Positions 44,457-54,455 are shown, counted from the first letter of the stretch. The stretch: 64,000 bases of DNA from Arthrobacter sp. EPSL27 (GCF_001512305.1 NZ_LNUT01000003.1:374109-438108); one strand, 5' to 3'. A program made the numbers and translations. The notes: a model not told the origin generated them from the sequence alone.

Positions 44457-45686
44457 GTGTCCGTTTACCTTGATCATGCCGCAACCACCGCCCTGGCCCC
44501 GGAGGCCCTGGCGGCGCTGACCCGTGAACTGGCCCGGACCGGCAACCCCTCCTCGCTGCACGGATCCGGCCGCCGGGCCCGGCGCGCCGTCGAGGACGCC
44601 CGCGAGGTGCTGGCAGCAGTGGCCGGTGCGCACCCCTCCGAAGTCATCTTCACCTCGGGCGGCACTGAAGCCGACAATCTTGCCGTGAAGGGCCTCTACT
44701 GGGCCCGCCGGGCGCAGAACCCGGCCCGCAGGCGCATCCTGTGCTCCGCCGTCGAACACCACGCCGTGCTGGACACCGTCGAATGGCTTGAACGGCACGA
44801 GGGCGCCGAGGTGTCCTGGCTGCCGGTGGACCCCGACGGCGTGGTGGACCTGGACGTGCTGGCCGCCGAACTTGCCCGGGACCCCGGCTCGATCGCCCTG
44901 GTCACGGTGATGTGGGCCAACAACGAGGTCGGCACCATCCAGCCCATCGCGGAGATCGTTGAACTGGCGCACCGGGCCTCGGTTCCGGTGCATTCCGACG
45001 CCGTCCAGGCCTTCGGCTCGGTGCCCGTCGATTTCCGCGCCTCGGGCCTGGACGCCATGTCTGTCTCCGGCCACAAGATCGGCGGACCGGTCGGCGTCGG
45101 GGCCCTGCTGCTGGGCCGGGCAGTGACGCTGACGCCCGTCCTCCACGGCGGGGGACAGGAGCGCGATGTCCGCTCCGGGACGCTGGACACCGCGTCCATC
45201 GCCGCCTTTGCCGCGGCGGCCGAAGCCGTCACCGGCAAACTGCCGGAGGAAGCGGCCCGCATCGCCGCGCTGCGGGACCGGCTGATCGAGGGCGTCCAGG
45301 CTGCAGTCCCCGACGCGGTGCTGCGCGGCGCTCCCGGTGCAGGGCGGCTCCCGGGCAACGCTCACTTCACCTTCCCCGGCTGCGAGGGGGACTCGCTGCT
45401 GTTCCTGCTGGACCTGGCAGGGGTGGAATCCTCCACGGGCTCCGCCTGCACCGCGGGGGTGCCCCGGCCATCGCACGTGCTGCTGGCCATGGGGCTGGAC
45501 GAGGAAACCGCGCGGGGTGCCCAGCGCTTCAGCCTGGGGCATTCCTCCACCGAGGAAGATGTGGACGCGCTGCTGGCCGCACTCCCCGGCGCCTGCACCC
45601 GCGCCCGCCAGGCCGGCATGGCCGGCCACGAATCCACCATCCAGACCGCCGGCACGGTGGCCCGCCAGGGCGCCAGCCGGGGCTAG
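44457..45686 (+). CDS. iscS: Cysteine desulfurase (NifS/IscS family)
   Basis: A 409-residue PLP enzyme taking sulfur from cysteine for Fe-S clusters and tRNA thiolation. It starts [28 protein letters not shown] and [19 protein letters not shown] contain the PLP-contacting His and Lys (about K206), and the catalytic Cys lies in [19 protein letters not shown] (about 331). The short active-site loop is of the NifS/IscS type. mnmA, its likely client, is 1.5 kb downstream on the same strand, but an oppositely oriented gene separates them. Confidence 0.93.
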   Translation: MSVYLDHAATTALAPEALAALTRELARTGNPSSLHGSGRRARRAVEDAREVLAAVAGAHPSEVIFTSGGTEADNLAVKGLYWARRAQNPARRRILCSAVEHHAVLDTVEWLERHEGAEVSWLPVDPDGVVDLDVLAAELARDPGSIALVTVMWANNEVGTIQPIAEIVELAHRASVPVHSDAVQAFGSVPVDFRASGLDAMSVSGHKIGGPVGVGALLLGRAVTLTPVLHGGGQERDVRSGTLDTASIAAFAAAAEAVTGKLPEEAARIAALRDRLIEGVQAAVPDAVLRGAPGAGRLPGNAHFTFPGCEGDSLLFLLDLAGVESSTGSACTAGVPRPSHVLLAMGLDEETARGAQRFSLGHSSTEEDVDALLAALPGACTRARQAGMAGHESTIQTAGTVARQGASRG

Positions 45687-45740
45687 GGCGCCAGCCGGGG
45701 CTAGACAGCCGGCCGGGGCTAGACAGCCGGCCGGGGCTAG
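45669..45740. repeat. Four 18-bp CTAG-ended repeats between convergent genes
   Basis: Units 1-2 are ggcgccagccggggctag and units 3-4 are acagccggccggggctag, starting at 45669, 45687, 45705 and 45723. The TAG of unit 1 is the iscS stop, and the palindromic CTAG of unit 4 supplies the stop of the opposing flavoprotein gene. Confidence 0.9.
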
Positions 45741-46981
45741 GCCGCCGGCACCAGCCCGCTGAGCGGGACGCCGGGATCCGCGAGGTCGGCAGGACTGACG
45801 GCGGTTCCCGCGGCGATGAGCTTCTTGATGGTTTGCTGCGGTTTGGCCGAACGCGGCCAGTTCACGCTCATGCCCGCCACCACGCGGCCCTCGCGCTGCC
45901 AGAAGGCGAGGAATTCCCTGGCCTCGAAAGAACCGCGGAGGGTGGGCGGCCCCGAGGCGAGGGACGCGAAGCCCGAATACTCCATGCTCACGTCGAACTG
46001 GTCGGTGTAGAAGTAGGGGACCGCGTCCAGGGCCGCCTCCAGGCCGAGCATCGCCTTGGCCGCCACCTTTCCGCCGGCCAGGGCGTTGGCCCAGTGCTCG
46101 CTGCGGTGGTGTTCTCCGGTGTAGGGATGCAGCGCGTTCGCGACATCGCCGGCGGCAAAGACGCCGGGCGCCGAGGTCCGCAGGGACGCGTCGGTGAGGA
46201 TGCCGTTCCGCAGCGCGATGCCGGCCGCGTCGGCCAGGGCCACCTCGGGGATCACGCCCACGGCAATGATCACCAGATCCGCCGGCAGGACCTCCCCGGC
46301 ATCCGTCTCGACGGCCGTGACCCGGCCCGACTGCCCCTTGATCGCGGCCGCCGAGGCGGGAAGCCGGAACCGGACGCCGTGATCCTCGTGCAAAGACCGG
46401 AAGAAGCCGCCCAGTTCCCGCCCCACCGCCGCTTCCAGCGGCACCTGCTCCAGGCCAAGCAGGGTGACCCGGTTTCCGTAGGTGCTCGCCGCCGCGGCGA
46501 GTTCCAGCCCGATCCAGCCCGAACCGATCATCACCACGTTCCGGCCGCCGCCGGCCAGGCCCTCGCGGAGGCGGCGGCTGTCGTCCGCCGTGCGGAAGGT
46601 GCTGACCCCGTCCAGGTCGCTGCCGGGGACCGGGATGCGCCGGGGCCGGGCCCCCGTGGCCAGGAGCAGCGACGAATAGTCCAGGCCCTGCCCGTCCCCG
46701 AGGGTCACCCTGCGGGCTTCCGGATCAACGGCCGCGGCGGCGGCACCCAGCCGCAGCTCGACCCCGTTGTCCTCATACCAGCCGTCCGGCACCACGGGGA
46801 GGGCGTCGTCGCCGGCCCGGCCCAGCAGATAGTCCTTGGACAGCGGCGGGCGCAGGTACGGGGGATGGTCCTCCTCGGCCAGCAGGACCACCGGCCCGTC
46901 GTACCCCTCGGCGCGGAGGGTCTTTGCGGCCGTGGCGCCGGCGAGTCCGCCGCCCACGATCACGATGTTCCCGGAGGCCAT
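45737..46981 (-). CDS. Ferredoxin-reductase-like FAD-dependent oxidoreductase
   Basis: A 414-residue flavoprotein. The FAD dinucleotide fold is IVIVGGGLAGATAAKTLRAE at the N-terminus, the NAD fold is VVMIGSGWIGLELAAAAS near 150, and VFAAGDVANA near 280 is the second FAD contact. Strings such as YLRPPLSKDYLLG are typical of oxygenase-coupled ferredoxin reductases. A C-terminal reductase domain follows. The start at 46981 has GAGGGTGAC directly upstream; a 20-codon extension has none. Its redox partner is unknown. Confidence 0.9.
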   Translation of the reverse strand: MASGNIVIVGGGLAGATAAKTLRAEGYDGPVVLLAEEDHPPYLRPPLSKDYLLGRAGDDALPVVPDGWYEDNGVELRLGAAAAAVDPEARRVTLGDGQGLDYSSLLLATGARPRRIPVPGSDLDGVSTFRTADDSRRLREGLAGGGRNVVMIGSGWIGLELAAAASTYGNRVTLLGLEQVPLEAAVGRELGGFFRSLHEDHGVRFRLPASAAAIKGQSGRVTAVETDAGEVLPADLVIIAVGVIPEVALADAAGIALRNGILTDASLRTSAPGVFAAGDVANALHPYTGEHHRSEHWANALAGGKVAAKAMLGLEAALDAVPYFYTDQFDVSMEYSGFASLASGPPTLRGSFEAREFLAFWQREGRVVAGMSVNWPRSAKPQQTIKKLIAAGTAVSPADLADPGVPLSGLVPAA

Positions 46982-47119
46982 GTCACCCTCGATTCCTGCG
47001 GCCGCCGGAGCATCCCAGGCCGCAACGTTGCGGAAAAGCATCTAAAATCGGTACCCTTGACTTTAGAGTCGGAGGGGCGGAGCGTCAAGGTCTTTTGGGT
47101 GTGGATCCCCCCGTGGCGA

Positions 47120-47125
47120 TAGAAT
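47120..47125 (+). promoter_or_regulatory. Probable -10 of mnmA
   Basis: TAGAAT about 115 bases before the mnmA ATG. TTGGGT lies 19 bases upstream as a weak -35. Confidence 0.45.
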
Positions 47126-47240
47126 GGTGCGGCAGGCATTGTGCTCTCTCCGCATCCGGCAGGCGCCGGTGCCGGCACTGCCCCCTAGTCCCAGACCCCA
47201 TTTCAAAGCACCACATCCCAGACCCCCACGGAAAGTCAGT

Positions 47241-48359
47241 ATGCGAGTTCTTGCAGCCATGAGCGGCGGCGTTGATTCCGCCGTCGCCGCAGCCCGCGCC
47301 GTCGAGGCAGGACACGACGTCGTTGGCGTCCACCTCGCGCTCTCCCGGATGCCCGGCACCCTGCGCACCGGAAGCCGCGGCTGCTGCACCATCGAGGACT
47401 CCCGCGACGCGTGGCGGGCCTGCGACGTGCTCGGGATTCCCTACTACGTGTGGGATTTCTCCGAGCGCTTCAAGGAGGACGTGGTCCAGGACTTCATCGA
47501 TGAGTACGCCGCCGGGCGCACGCCCAACCCGTGCATGCGCTGCAACGAGCGGATCAAGTTCGCCGCGCTGCTGGAAAAGGCAATCGCGCTCGGATTCGAC
47601 GCCGTCTGCACAGGCCACTACGCAAAGGTGATTAAGGACGCCGACGGGAACCCGGAGCTGCACCGCGCCGCGGACTGGGCCAAGGACCAGAGCTACGTCC
47701 TCGGCGTGCTGACCCATGAGCAGCTGCGGCATTCCATGTTCCCGCTCGCAGACACGCCGTCGAAGGCCGAGGTCCGCGCGGACGCCGAGCGCCGCGGCCT
47801 GTCCGTCGCCAACAAGCCGGACAGCCACGACATCTGCTTCATCCCCGACGGGGACACCGCCGGCTGGCTGGCCGAGAAGATCGAGATGACCACCGGCGAC
47901 ATCGTGGACGAGTCCGGCGCGAAGGTGGGCGAACACCCCGGTGCCAATGCTTTCACCGTGGGCCAGCGCCGCGGCCTGAAGCTGGGCACCCCGGCCGCCG
48001 ACGGAAAGCCGCGCTTTGTGCTGGAAATCCGGCCGAAGGAAAACAAGGTGGTGGTGGGCCCCGAGGCGCTCCTGGCCATCGACGAGATCCGCGGCATCAA
48101 GGTCTCCTGGGCAGGCCTGCCGATCGCGGAAATCGGCACCGGGGAAGACTTCGACTGCCACGCCCAGGTCCGCGCCCACGGGGACCCCGTGCCCGCCTCC
48201 GCGCGCATGGAACTCGACAGCGGCAACCTGGTGGTCACCCTGGCCGAGCCGCTGCGCGGCGTGGCCCCCGGCCAGACCGTGGTGCTGTACCAGGGCAGCC
48301 GCGTGCTGGGGCAGGCAACCATCGACGCCGCCCGCTCGCTCAAGCGGGCTGCCCTCTAG
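47241..48359 (+). CDS. mnmA: tRNA-specific 2-thiouridylase
   Basis: A 372-residue enzyme that adds sulfur to U34 of Lys, Glu and Gln tRNAs. The ATP pyrophosphatase loop [12 protein letters not shown] is at residues 5-16. The catalytic cysteines are in [12 protein letters not shown] (about C98) and [14 protein letters not shown] (about 199). The actinobacterial variant [20 protein letters not shown] is present. The start at 47241 has GGAAAG upstream; the frame stays open further 5' but without family similarity. The sulfur donor is expected to be the IscS encoded upstream. Confidence 0.95.
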   Translation: MRVLAAMSGGVDSAVAAARAVEAGHDVVGVHLALSRMPGTLRTGSRGCCTIEDSRDAWRACDVLGIPYYVWDFSERFKEDVVQDFIDEYAAGRTPNPCMRCNERIKFAALLEKAIALGFDAVCTGHYAKVIKDADGNPELHRAADWAKDQSYVLGVLTHEQLRHSMFPLADTPSKAEVRADAERRGLSVANKPDSHDICFIPDGDTAGWLAEKIEMTTGDIVDESGAKVGEHPGANAFTVGQRRGLKLGTPAADGKPRFVLEIRPKENKVVVGPEALLAIDEIRGIKVSWAGLPIAEIGTGEDFDCHAQVRAHGDPVPASARMELDSGNLVVTLAEPLRGVAPGQTVVLYQGSRVLGQATIDAARSLKRAAL

Positions 48360-48380
48360 GAGCGTCCCGGTCCGGTCCGG

Positions 48381-48413
48381 AAAAGCCGCACGCCGCCGGC
48401 GTGCGGCTTTTTT
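48381..48413 (+). terminator. Terminator after mnmA
   Basis: A perfect 14-base stem (48381-48394 with 48398-48411), GCC loop and a run of six T. Confidence 0.92.
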
Positions 48414-48686
48414 GCTGCCCGGGTTTCTTGCTGCCCAGGCGCGGCGGGCCTGCCCGGCGCGGAGGAGCGAACGGCCGGTGCAGGGTGTCGAATTTCCCGC
48501 GGAAAAGGCGAAGATCACGCTGAGTTCTGCCTGTTCGTGTAAATTTTGTGTCTCAACTCACAAGATGTAACGATTCACCGGGCAGCCGTCTGGTTGAATC
48601 TAGGCATCAGGACAGTGTTCTGCCCCCGAGTCGATTCAGGCACTACCGGGCTGCGCACTAGTACTCATCGAACAGAAAGTTCACAG
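48414..48686. other. Leader region of the peptide transporter operon
   Basis: About 270 bases without a supported gene. An A/T-richer part (about 48530-48610) includes TTGAAT near 48593 and probably holds the promoter; I could not fix a -10 with confidence. Confidence 0.4.
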
Positions 48687-50321
48687 ATGGCAATGAACAA
48701 AAAAGCCCTGCAGAGCGCCATCGCGCTCGCCGGGGTATCCGCCTTCGCACTGACCGCCTGCACCGGCCCCTCCGGCGGCGGAACGGCTACCGGCAGCGCC
48801 GCCGGCGGCGGAACCATAACCTATGGCACCACCGACAAGGTGGTCACCCTCGACCCGGCAGGGTCGTACGACGCGGGTTCCTTCATGGTGATGAACCAGA
48901 TCTACCCGTTCCTGCTCAACTCCAAGCCGGGCAGTGCTGACTCCACGCCCGACATTGCCGAGTCTGCCTCCTTCACCAGCCCCACCGAGTACACGGTCAA
49001 GCTCAAGCCCGGCCTGAAATTCGCCAACGGCCACGCACTGACGTCCTCCGACGTGAAGTTCTCGATCGACCGCGTCGTCAGCATCGCCGACGACAACGGC
49101 CCGGCCTCGCTTCTGGGCAACCTCGACTCGGTCACGGTCAAGGACGACTCGACCGTGGTCTTCACCCTCAAGGCCGCCAACGACCAGGTCTTCCCGGGCG
49201 TCCTCGCCGCCAACGCCGGCCCGATCATCGATGAAGAGGTCTTCCCGGCGGACAAGCTGATGTCCGACGACGAAATCGTCAAGGGCAAGCCGTTCGCCGG
49301 CCCCTACACGATCGAGAGCTACAAGAAGAACGAGCTCGTCGGCCTCAAGCCCAACCCGGACTACCAGGGCCTGCTGGGCAAGCCTGCCAACGGCGGCGCC
49401 ACCATCAAGTACTACGCCGACTCCAACAACCTCAAGCTGGACGTCCAGCAGGGCAACATCGACGTCGCCGGCCGGAGCCTGACGGCCACCGACGCCGCTG
49501 ACCTCGAAAAGGATTCCAAGGTCAAGGTGCACAAGGGCCCGGGCGGCGAGCTTCGCTACATCGTGTTCAACTTCGACACCATGCCCTTCGGCGCCAAGGC
49601 CCCCGACGCCGATCCGGCGAAGGCTCTGGCTGTCCGCCAGGCCATGGCCCATGTGATTGACCGCGGCGCCATCGCGAGCCAGGTCTACAAGGACACCTAC
49701 CTGCCGGCCTACTCCGTGGTGCCGGACGGCTTTGTCGGCGCTACCCAGCCGCTGAAGGAAATGTACGGCGACGGCAGCGGCAAGCCCAGCCTCGAGAAGG
49801 CCAAGCAGGTCTTCAGCGATGCGGGCGTCACGGCTCCGGTCACCATCAAGCTCCAGTACAACCCGGACCACTACGGCAAGTCCTCGGGCGATGAATACGC
49901 CATGGTGAAGGAGCAGCTGGAGAAGTCGGGCCTGTTCACGGTTGACCTGCAGTCCACCGAGTGGGTCACCTACTCCAAGGACCGCACGGCGGACGCCTAC
50001 CCGGTCTACCAGCTCGGCTGGTTCCCGGATTACTCCGACGCCGACAATTACCTCACGCCGTTCTTCGTCCCGGGCAACTTCCTGGGCAACCACTATGAGA
50101 ACCCCACCGTCACGGAGCTGATCAACAAGCAGCTGACCACCGTTGACAAGGCAGAACGCGAAAAGGTCATCGGCGAAGCCCAGGAGGCCGTCGCCAAGGA
50201 TCTCTCCACGCTGCCGCTGCTGCAGGGCGCACAGCTCATGGTGGCCGGCGCGAACGTCAAGGGTGTCGACCAGACCCTCGATGCTTCCTTCAAGACCCGC
50301 CTTGGTGTTATTTCCAAGTAG
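48687..50321 (+). CDS. Peptide/solute ABC transporter substrate-binding lipoprotein (SBP_bac_5)
   Basis: A 544-residue family-5 binding protein of the DppA/OppA type. The signal peptide and lipobox end LTAC with lipidated C25. Typical features are TYGTTDKVVTLDPAGSYDAG, ESASFTSPTEYTVKLKPGL and GNIDVAGRSLTATDAADLEK. ATG 48687 is chosen because the signal peptide begins there. It is followed by a hairpin that may lower transcription into the permease genes, giving excess binding protein. Confidence 0.92.
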   Translation: MAMNKKALQSAIALAGVSAFALTACTGPSGGGTATGSAAGGGTITYGTTDKVVTLDPAGSYDAGSFMVMNQIYPFLLNSKPGSADSTPDIAESASFTSPTEYTVKLKPGLKFANGHALTSSDVKFSIDRVVSIADDNGPASLLGNLDSVTVKDDSTVVFTLKAANDQVFPGVLAANAGPIIDEEVFPADKLMSDDEIVKGKPFAGPYTIESYKKNELVGLKPNPDYQGLLGKPANGGATIKYYADSNNLKLDVQQGNIDVAGRSLTATDAADLEKDSKVKVHKGPGGELRYIVFNFDTMPFGAKAPDADPAKALAVRQAMAHVIDRGAIASQVYKDTYLPAYSVVPDGFVGATQPLKEMYGDGSGKPSLEKAKQVFSDAGVTAPVTIKLQYNPDHYGKSSGDEYAMVKEQLEKSGLFTVDLQSTEWVTYSKDRTADAYPVYQLGWFPDYSDADNYLTPFFVPGNFLGNHYENPTVTELINKQLTTVDKAEREKVIGEAQEAVAKDLSTLPLLQGAQLMVAGANVKGVDQTLDASFKTRLGVISK

Positions 50322-50355
50322 GTCGTTTTCCCCATCCGGTTCTGACCAGCCGACG

Positions 50356-50384
50356 AGGCGGGGCGCCACCATGGCGCCCCGCCT
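50356..50384 (+). terminator. Attenuating hairpin between binding protein and permease genes
   Basis: A perfect 13-base stem (50356-50368 with 50372-50384) followed only by TTTGG. It could act as a partial terminator or mRNA stabiliser. Confidence 0.6.
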
Positions 50385-50451
50385 TTGGCACGGATACAGG
50401 ACAACAGCTTCCGCAGCCCACAAGGCTTCCGGAACACACATTTAGGTACCA

Positions 50452-51543
50452 ATGACAACACTTATCGAGGCACCGCCGGAAGACGGCGAAGGCCTTCTTC
50501 CGATAAAGAAAAAAACGTCCGGTGGGGGACTGGGCCGCTACATCCTGATCAGGTTCTTCCTGATCTTCCCGACTATTCTCATCCTGGTCACCATGGTGTT
50601 CTTCCTGATGCGCACCACCGGCGATCCGATCACCGCTGCCCTGGGCGGCCGGCTTCCCCAGGAGCAGCTGCAGGAACGCATTGCCGCCGCCGGGTATGAC
50701 CGGCCCATCTTTGTGCAGTACTTCGAATACCTGGCCCAGCTCATCACCGGCAACTTCGGCACCACCCTCTCGGACAACCGGCCGGTTGCCGAGATGCTCG
50801 CTACCTATGGAGCCGCCACCCTGGAACTGACCATCAACGCCCTGCTGGTGGCCCTGGCCGTGGGCATCCCGCTGGGCCTGATCGCCGCGCACCGCCGCGA
50901 CAAGGGCCCCGACGCCGGGCTGCGCGTCTTTGCGATCCTCTGCTACGCCACGCCGGTGTTCTTCTCCGGGCTCCTGTTCAAGCTGACGTTCTCGGTCTGG
51001 CTCGGCTGGCTCCCGGTCGCCGGGCGGGCGACGCCGGCCACAGAGCTGGCCCTGACCTCGCTCGAGGCCCCCACGGGCATCTACTGGCTGGACGCCATCC
51101 GCAGCGGCAACATGGCCGCCCTGGCCGACGTGATGGCCCACGCCGTCCTGCCGGCCCTGGCGCTGGGGCTGCTGACCGCCGGGATCTTCCTGCGGCTGGT
51201 CCGCACCAACGTGATCGGCACGCTCGGCAAGGACTACGTCGAGGCCGGCCGCTCCCGCGGAGTCAGCGAATACCGGCTGTTGACCAAGCATGCCTACAAG
51301 CCCGCACTCATCCCCATCATCACCGTCATGGGCCTCCAGATCGCCGTCTTGCTGGGCGGTGCGGTCCTGACCGAGACCACCTTCGAATGGAAAGGCCTCG
51401 GGTTCCAGCTCGCGACCTACCTGACGGCACGCGACTTCGTGGCTGTCCAGGGCATCGTGGTGCTCCTCGCCGTGATCGTGGCCGTGACCAACTTCTTCGT
51501 GGACATCGTCGCCGCGCTGATCGACCCCCGCGTGAGGTACTGA
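50452..51543 (+). CDS. Peptide ABC transporter permease (DppB type)
   Basis: A 363-residue permease with six membrane segments. The N-terminal helix is FFLIFPTILILVTMVFFLM, and the coupling loop contains EAGRSRGVSEYRLLTKHAYK. The conserved GDPITAALGG-type segment after helix 1 is typical of DppB/OppB. The next gene begins one base after its stop. Confidence 0.92.
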   Translation: MTTLIEAPPEDGEGLLPIKKKTSGGGLGRYILIRFFLIFPTILILVTMVFFLMRTTGDPITAALGGRLPQEQLQERIAAAGYDRPIFVQYFEYLAQLITGNFGTTLSDNRPVAEMLATYGAATLELTINALLVALAVGIPLGLIAAHRRDKGPDAGLRVFAILCYATPVFFSGLLFKLTFSVWLGWLPVAGRATPATELALTSLEAPTGIYWLDAIRSGNMAALADVMAHAVLPALALGLLTAGIFLRLVRTNVIGTLGKDYVEAGRSRGVSEYRLLTKHAYKPALIPIITVMGLQIAVLLGGAVLTETTFEWKGLGFQLATYLTARDFVAVQGIVVLLAVIVAVTNFFVDIVAALIDPRVRY

Positions 51544-51544
51544 T

Positions 51545-52570
51545 ATGACCACCACTGCCGTGACTGAACCCGTCAAGGACCCGAAGGACCCTTGGTTCCG
51601 GCGCCTGCCGGTCATCTCGCATTTCAACAAAAGCGTCGGACTGCAGCGCGGCATGCTCGTGGCGGGCCTCGTCCTCACCGGGCTCTTCCTGCTGACCGCG
51701 GTATTCGCGCCGCTGATCGCCCCCTACGGCTTCTCCCAGATCTCCGACGCCGACGGCAACTTCCCGGCGCAGCAACCGCCCGGCGGAAAGTTCCTCATGG
51801 GCACCACCGTCGGCGGCTACGACGTCTTTTCCCGCGTCGTCTGGGGCGCCCAGACCGCCGTCCTGGTGATCATCGTGGCGGTAATCATGTCGATCTTCAT
51901 CGGTGTGGCGCTGGGCCTGGTCAGCGGTTACATCGGCGGCTGGCTCGACCGCACCCTTGTGGTCATCGCCGACGCCGTCTACGCCTTCCCGCCGCTCCTC
52001 GTCGCCATCGTCATGGCCATTGCGATCAGCGGCGGCAGGTCCAGCCTTTGGGGCGGCATCCTCGCCGCGGCCATCTCCATTACGGTCGTCTTCATCCCGC
52101 AGTACTTCCGCGTCATCCGGGCCGAGACCATCCGGCTCAAGGCGGAACCCTTTGTGGAATCGGCGAAGGTGGTGGGCGCCTCGAACATCCGGATCATGCG
52201 CCTGCACGTCTTCAAAAACGCCACCCGCACCCTGCCGCTGATTTTCACCCTGAACGCCTCCGAAGCCATCCTCACGTTGGCCGGCCTGGGCTTCCTTGGT
52301 TTCGGCATCGAACCGACCTCGGCGGCGGAATGGGGCTTCGACCTCAACAAGGCCCTCGCGGACACCACGTCCGGCATCTGGTGGACCGGGGTGTTCCCGG
52401 GCCTCGCCATCGTCCTGACGGTCCTCGGCCTGACCCTGGTGGGCGAAAGCATCAACGACCTCAACGACCCCCGCCTGCGTGGCCGCAGGAAGGCCGCTTC
52501 CGGAAAGGGCGGCCCGCAGTCCACCCCCGGCGCCCCGGCGGCACGTGAAGAAGAAGTGAGCAGCTCATGA
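51545..52570 (+). CDS. Peptide ABC transporter permease (DppC type)
   Basis: A 341-residue permease with OppC-type N-terminus, MGTTVGGYDVFSRVVWGAQT (the GTDxxGRD-like motif) and coupling loop ESAKVVGASNIRIMRLHVFK. Six helices are predicted. It overlaps the ATPase gene by 4 bases. Confidence 0.93.
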   Translation: MTTTAVTEPVKDPKDPWFRRLPVISHFNKSVGLQRGMLVAGLVLTGLFLLTAVFAPLIAPYGFSQISDADGNFPAQQPPGGKFLMGTTVGGYDVFSRVVWGAQTAVLVIIVAVIMSIFIGVALGLVSGYIGGWLDRTLVVIADAVYAFPPLLVAIVMAIAISGGRSSLWGGILAAAISITVVFIPQYFRVIRAETIRLKAEPFVESAKVVGASNIRIMRLHVFKNATRTLPLIFTLNASEAILTLAGLGFLGFGIEPTSAAEWGFDLNKALADTTSGIWWTGVFPGLAIVLTVLGLTLVGESINDLNDPRLRGRRKAASGKGGPQSTPGAPAAREEEVSSS

Positions 52571-54270
52571 CCATCAACATCGACCAGCCCGGCGCCGGTG
52601 CCAGCCCGGTCCTCGACATCGACCATCTCAAGGTCACCTTCGCCACCGATGCCGGGGATGTGTACGCCGTCAAGGACGTCAGCCTCGAAGTGAACCCGGG
52701 CGAGGTGGTGGCGATTGTGGGCGAGTCCGGCTCCGGAAAAACCGTCACCGCCAAGACCATCCTCGGGCTGCTCCCCGAGACCGCCATCAGTTCCGGGGCG
52801 GTGCTGATCAACGGCAACAACGTCATCAGCGTCAGCCCGGGCAAGCTCCGCGACATCCGTGGCCGCGACGTGGCCATGGTGTTCCAGGAGCCGTCCACCG
52901 CCCTGAATCCTGTCTTCACCGTCGGCTGGCAGATCGCCGAGGGCATCCGCGCCCACTCGGGCCGCGCCGGAGGCCAGCAGGTCAGCGCCAAGGAGGCCAA
53001 GTCCCGGGCCATCGAGGCGCTCCGGAAGGTAGGCATTCCGGATCCGGAAACCAGGGTCAACTATTATCCGCACCAGTTCTCCGGCGGCCAGAAGCAGCGC
53101 GTGGTCATTGCCGCCGCGCTGGCGCTGAACCCGGGACTCATCGTGGCCGATGAACCCACCACCGCGCTGGACGTCACGGTACAGGCCGAAATCCTCGACC
53201 TCCTGCGCGACCTCCGCGACCAGTACGGCACGTCGATCGTGCTGATCACCCACAACATGGGTGTGGTGGCAGACCTCGCCGACCGGGTTGTGGTGATGTA
53301 CCGGGGCGATGTCGTGGAGGAAGCGCCGTCGCGCGTGCTCTTTGCCGAGCCCAAGCAGGACTACACCAGGAAGCTCCTGGCCGCGGTCCCGCACCTGGGC
53401 AGGAATTCGGCGTCCGAAGGTATGACCCAGCGCGCCCACCAGGGCGGGAAGGTGCTGGTCGAAGCCAAGAACCTGACCATTGAGTACCCCGGGCGCCTGG
53501 GCAGCCCCGCCTTCAAGGCGGTGGACGGGGTCGACTTCACCCTGTCCGAGGGGGAGGTCTTCGGCCTGGTGGGGGAGTCCGGCTCCGGCAAGACCACCAT
53601 CGGGCGGGCCATCGCCGGCCTGAACCGGACCACCGGCGGCAGCCTGAAGGTCCTGGGCTACGAGATGCTCAACCTGAAGGAGCGCACGTTCAAGCCGCTG
53701 CGCAAGGAGATCGGGTTCGTGTTCCAGGACCCGGCGGCGTCCTTCAACCCGCAGCTGACCATCGGGGACTGCATCGCCGAACCCCTGGTCATCCACTCGA
53801 AGCCGACGCCGGCCCAGGCCCGGCAGCGGACCCGCGAACTCCTGGAGGCCGTGCAGCTTCCGGCGGCGTATGCCGACCGGTTCCCGCATGAGCTCTCCGG
53901 CGGGCAGCGGCAGCGGGCCTCCCTGGCCCGCGCGCTCATCCTGAACCCGAAGCTGCTGATCGCCGACGAGCCGACGTCCGCCCTCGACGTGTCGGTCCAG
54001 GCCGTGGTGCTGGAGCTGTTCAAGGACATCCAGGCCGAATTCGGCTTCGCCGCCCTGTTCATCAGCCATGACCTCGCCGTCGTCGACATCCTGTCCCACT
54101 GGGTCGGTGTCCTCTACAAGGGCAAGATGGTGGAGCAGGGGCTCGGGAGCCAGGTGATGGGCAATCCGCAGCACGCGTACACGAAAAAGCTGATCGCCTC
54201 CCTGCCGGTTCCGGATCCGGACGAGCAGGCCCGGCGCCGGGAGGAATTCCGCGCCGTGCTGCACGGCTGA
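52567..54270 (+). CDS. Peptide ABC transporter, fused DppD-DppF ATPase
   Basis: A 567-residue protein carrying both nucleotide-binding domains in one chain. NBD1 (about 10-275): GESGSGKTVTAK, FSGGQKQRVVIAAAL, VADEPTTALDVT. NBD2 (about 300-560): GESGSGKTTIGRA, LSGGQRQRASLARAL, ADEPTSALDVSV. Both have complete Walker and signature motifs, so each site should hydrolyse ATP. Such fusions are common in Actinobacteria. Last gene of the operon. Confidence 0.94.
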   Translation: MTINIDQPGAGASPVLDIDHLKVTFATDAGDVYAVKDVSLEVNPGEVVAIVGESGSGKTVTAKTILGLLPETAISSGAVLINGNNVISVSPGKLRDIRGRDVAMVFQEPSTALNPVFTVGWQIAEGIRAHSGRAGGQQVSAKEAKSRAIEALRKVGIPDPETRVNYYPHQFSGGQKQRVVIAAALALNPGLIVADEPTTALDVTVQAEILDLLRDLRDQYGTSIVLITHNMGVVADLADRVVVMYRGDVVEEAPSRVLFAEPKQDYTRKLLAAVPHLGRNSASEGMTQRAHQGGKVLVEAKNLTIEYPGRLGSPAFKAVDGVDFTLSEGEVFGLVGESGSGKTTIGRAIAGLNRTTGGSLKVLGYEMLNLKERTFKPLRKEIGFVFQDPAASFNPQLTIGDCIAEPLVIHSKPTPAQARQRTRELLEAVQLPAAYADRFPHELSGGQRQRASLARALILNPKLLIADEPTSALDVSVQAVVLELFKDIQAEFGFAALFISHDLAVVDILSHWVGVLYKGKMVEQGLGSQVMGNPQHAYTKKLIASLPVPDPDEQARRREEFRAVLHG

Positions 54271-54301
54271 TCCCGCCGCCGCTTTCAAGGACATGCCAGG
54301 G

Positions 54302-54344
54302 CATGCCCGCCGTTCGCATTGAACGGCGGGCATGTCCCTTTTTT
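54302..54344 (+). terminator. Terminator after the peptide transporter operon
   Basis: 14-base arms (54302-54315 with 54321-54334), GCATT loop and a run of six T at 54339-54344. Confidence 0.9.
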
Positions 54345-54366
54345 ACGCCGCCTTTTTTACGCCGCC
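54339..54366 (+). repeat. Duplicated T-tract
   Basis: ttttttacgccgcc occurs twice in tandem, so the terminator's T-run is present in two copies 14 bases apart. Confidence 0.85.
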
Positions 54367-54455
54367 GGCAGACACGCGGCCGGGCCGAGGGACCGCCCCA
54401 GGCCAGGGTGCCGCGGGAGGCGCTTAACAGCAGAAGTGATTAGCGCAGGTGCCCC

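Noticed and set aside
45669..45740. CRISPR or attachment site
   Set aside because: Units are directly adjacent without spacers, and no integrase or cas gene is near.
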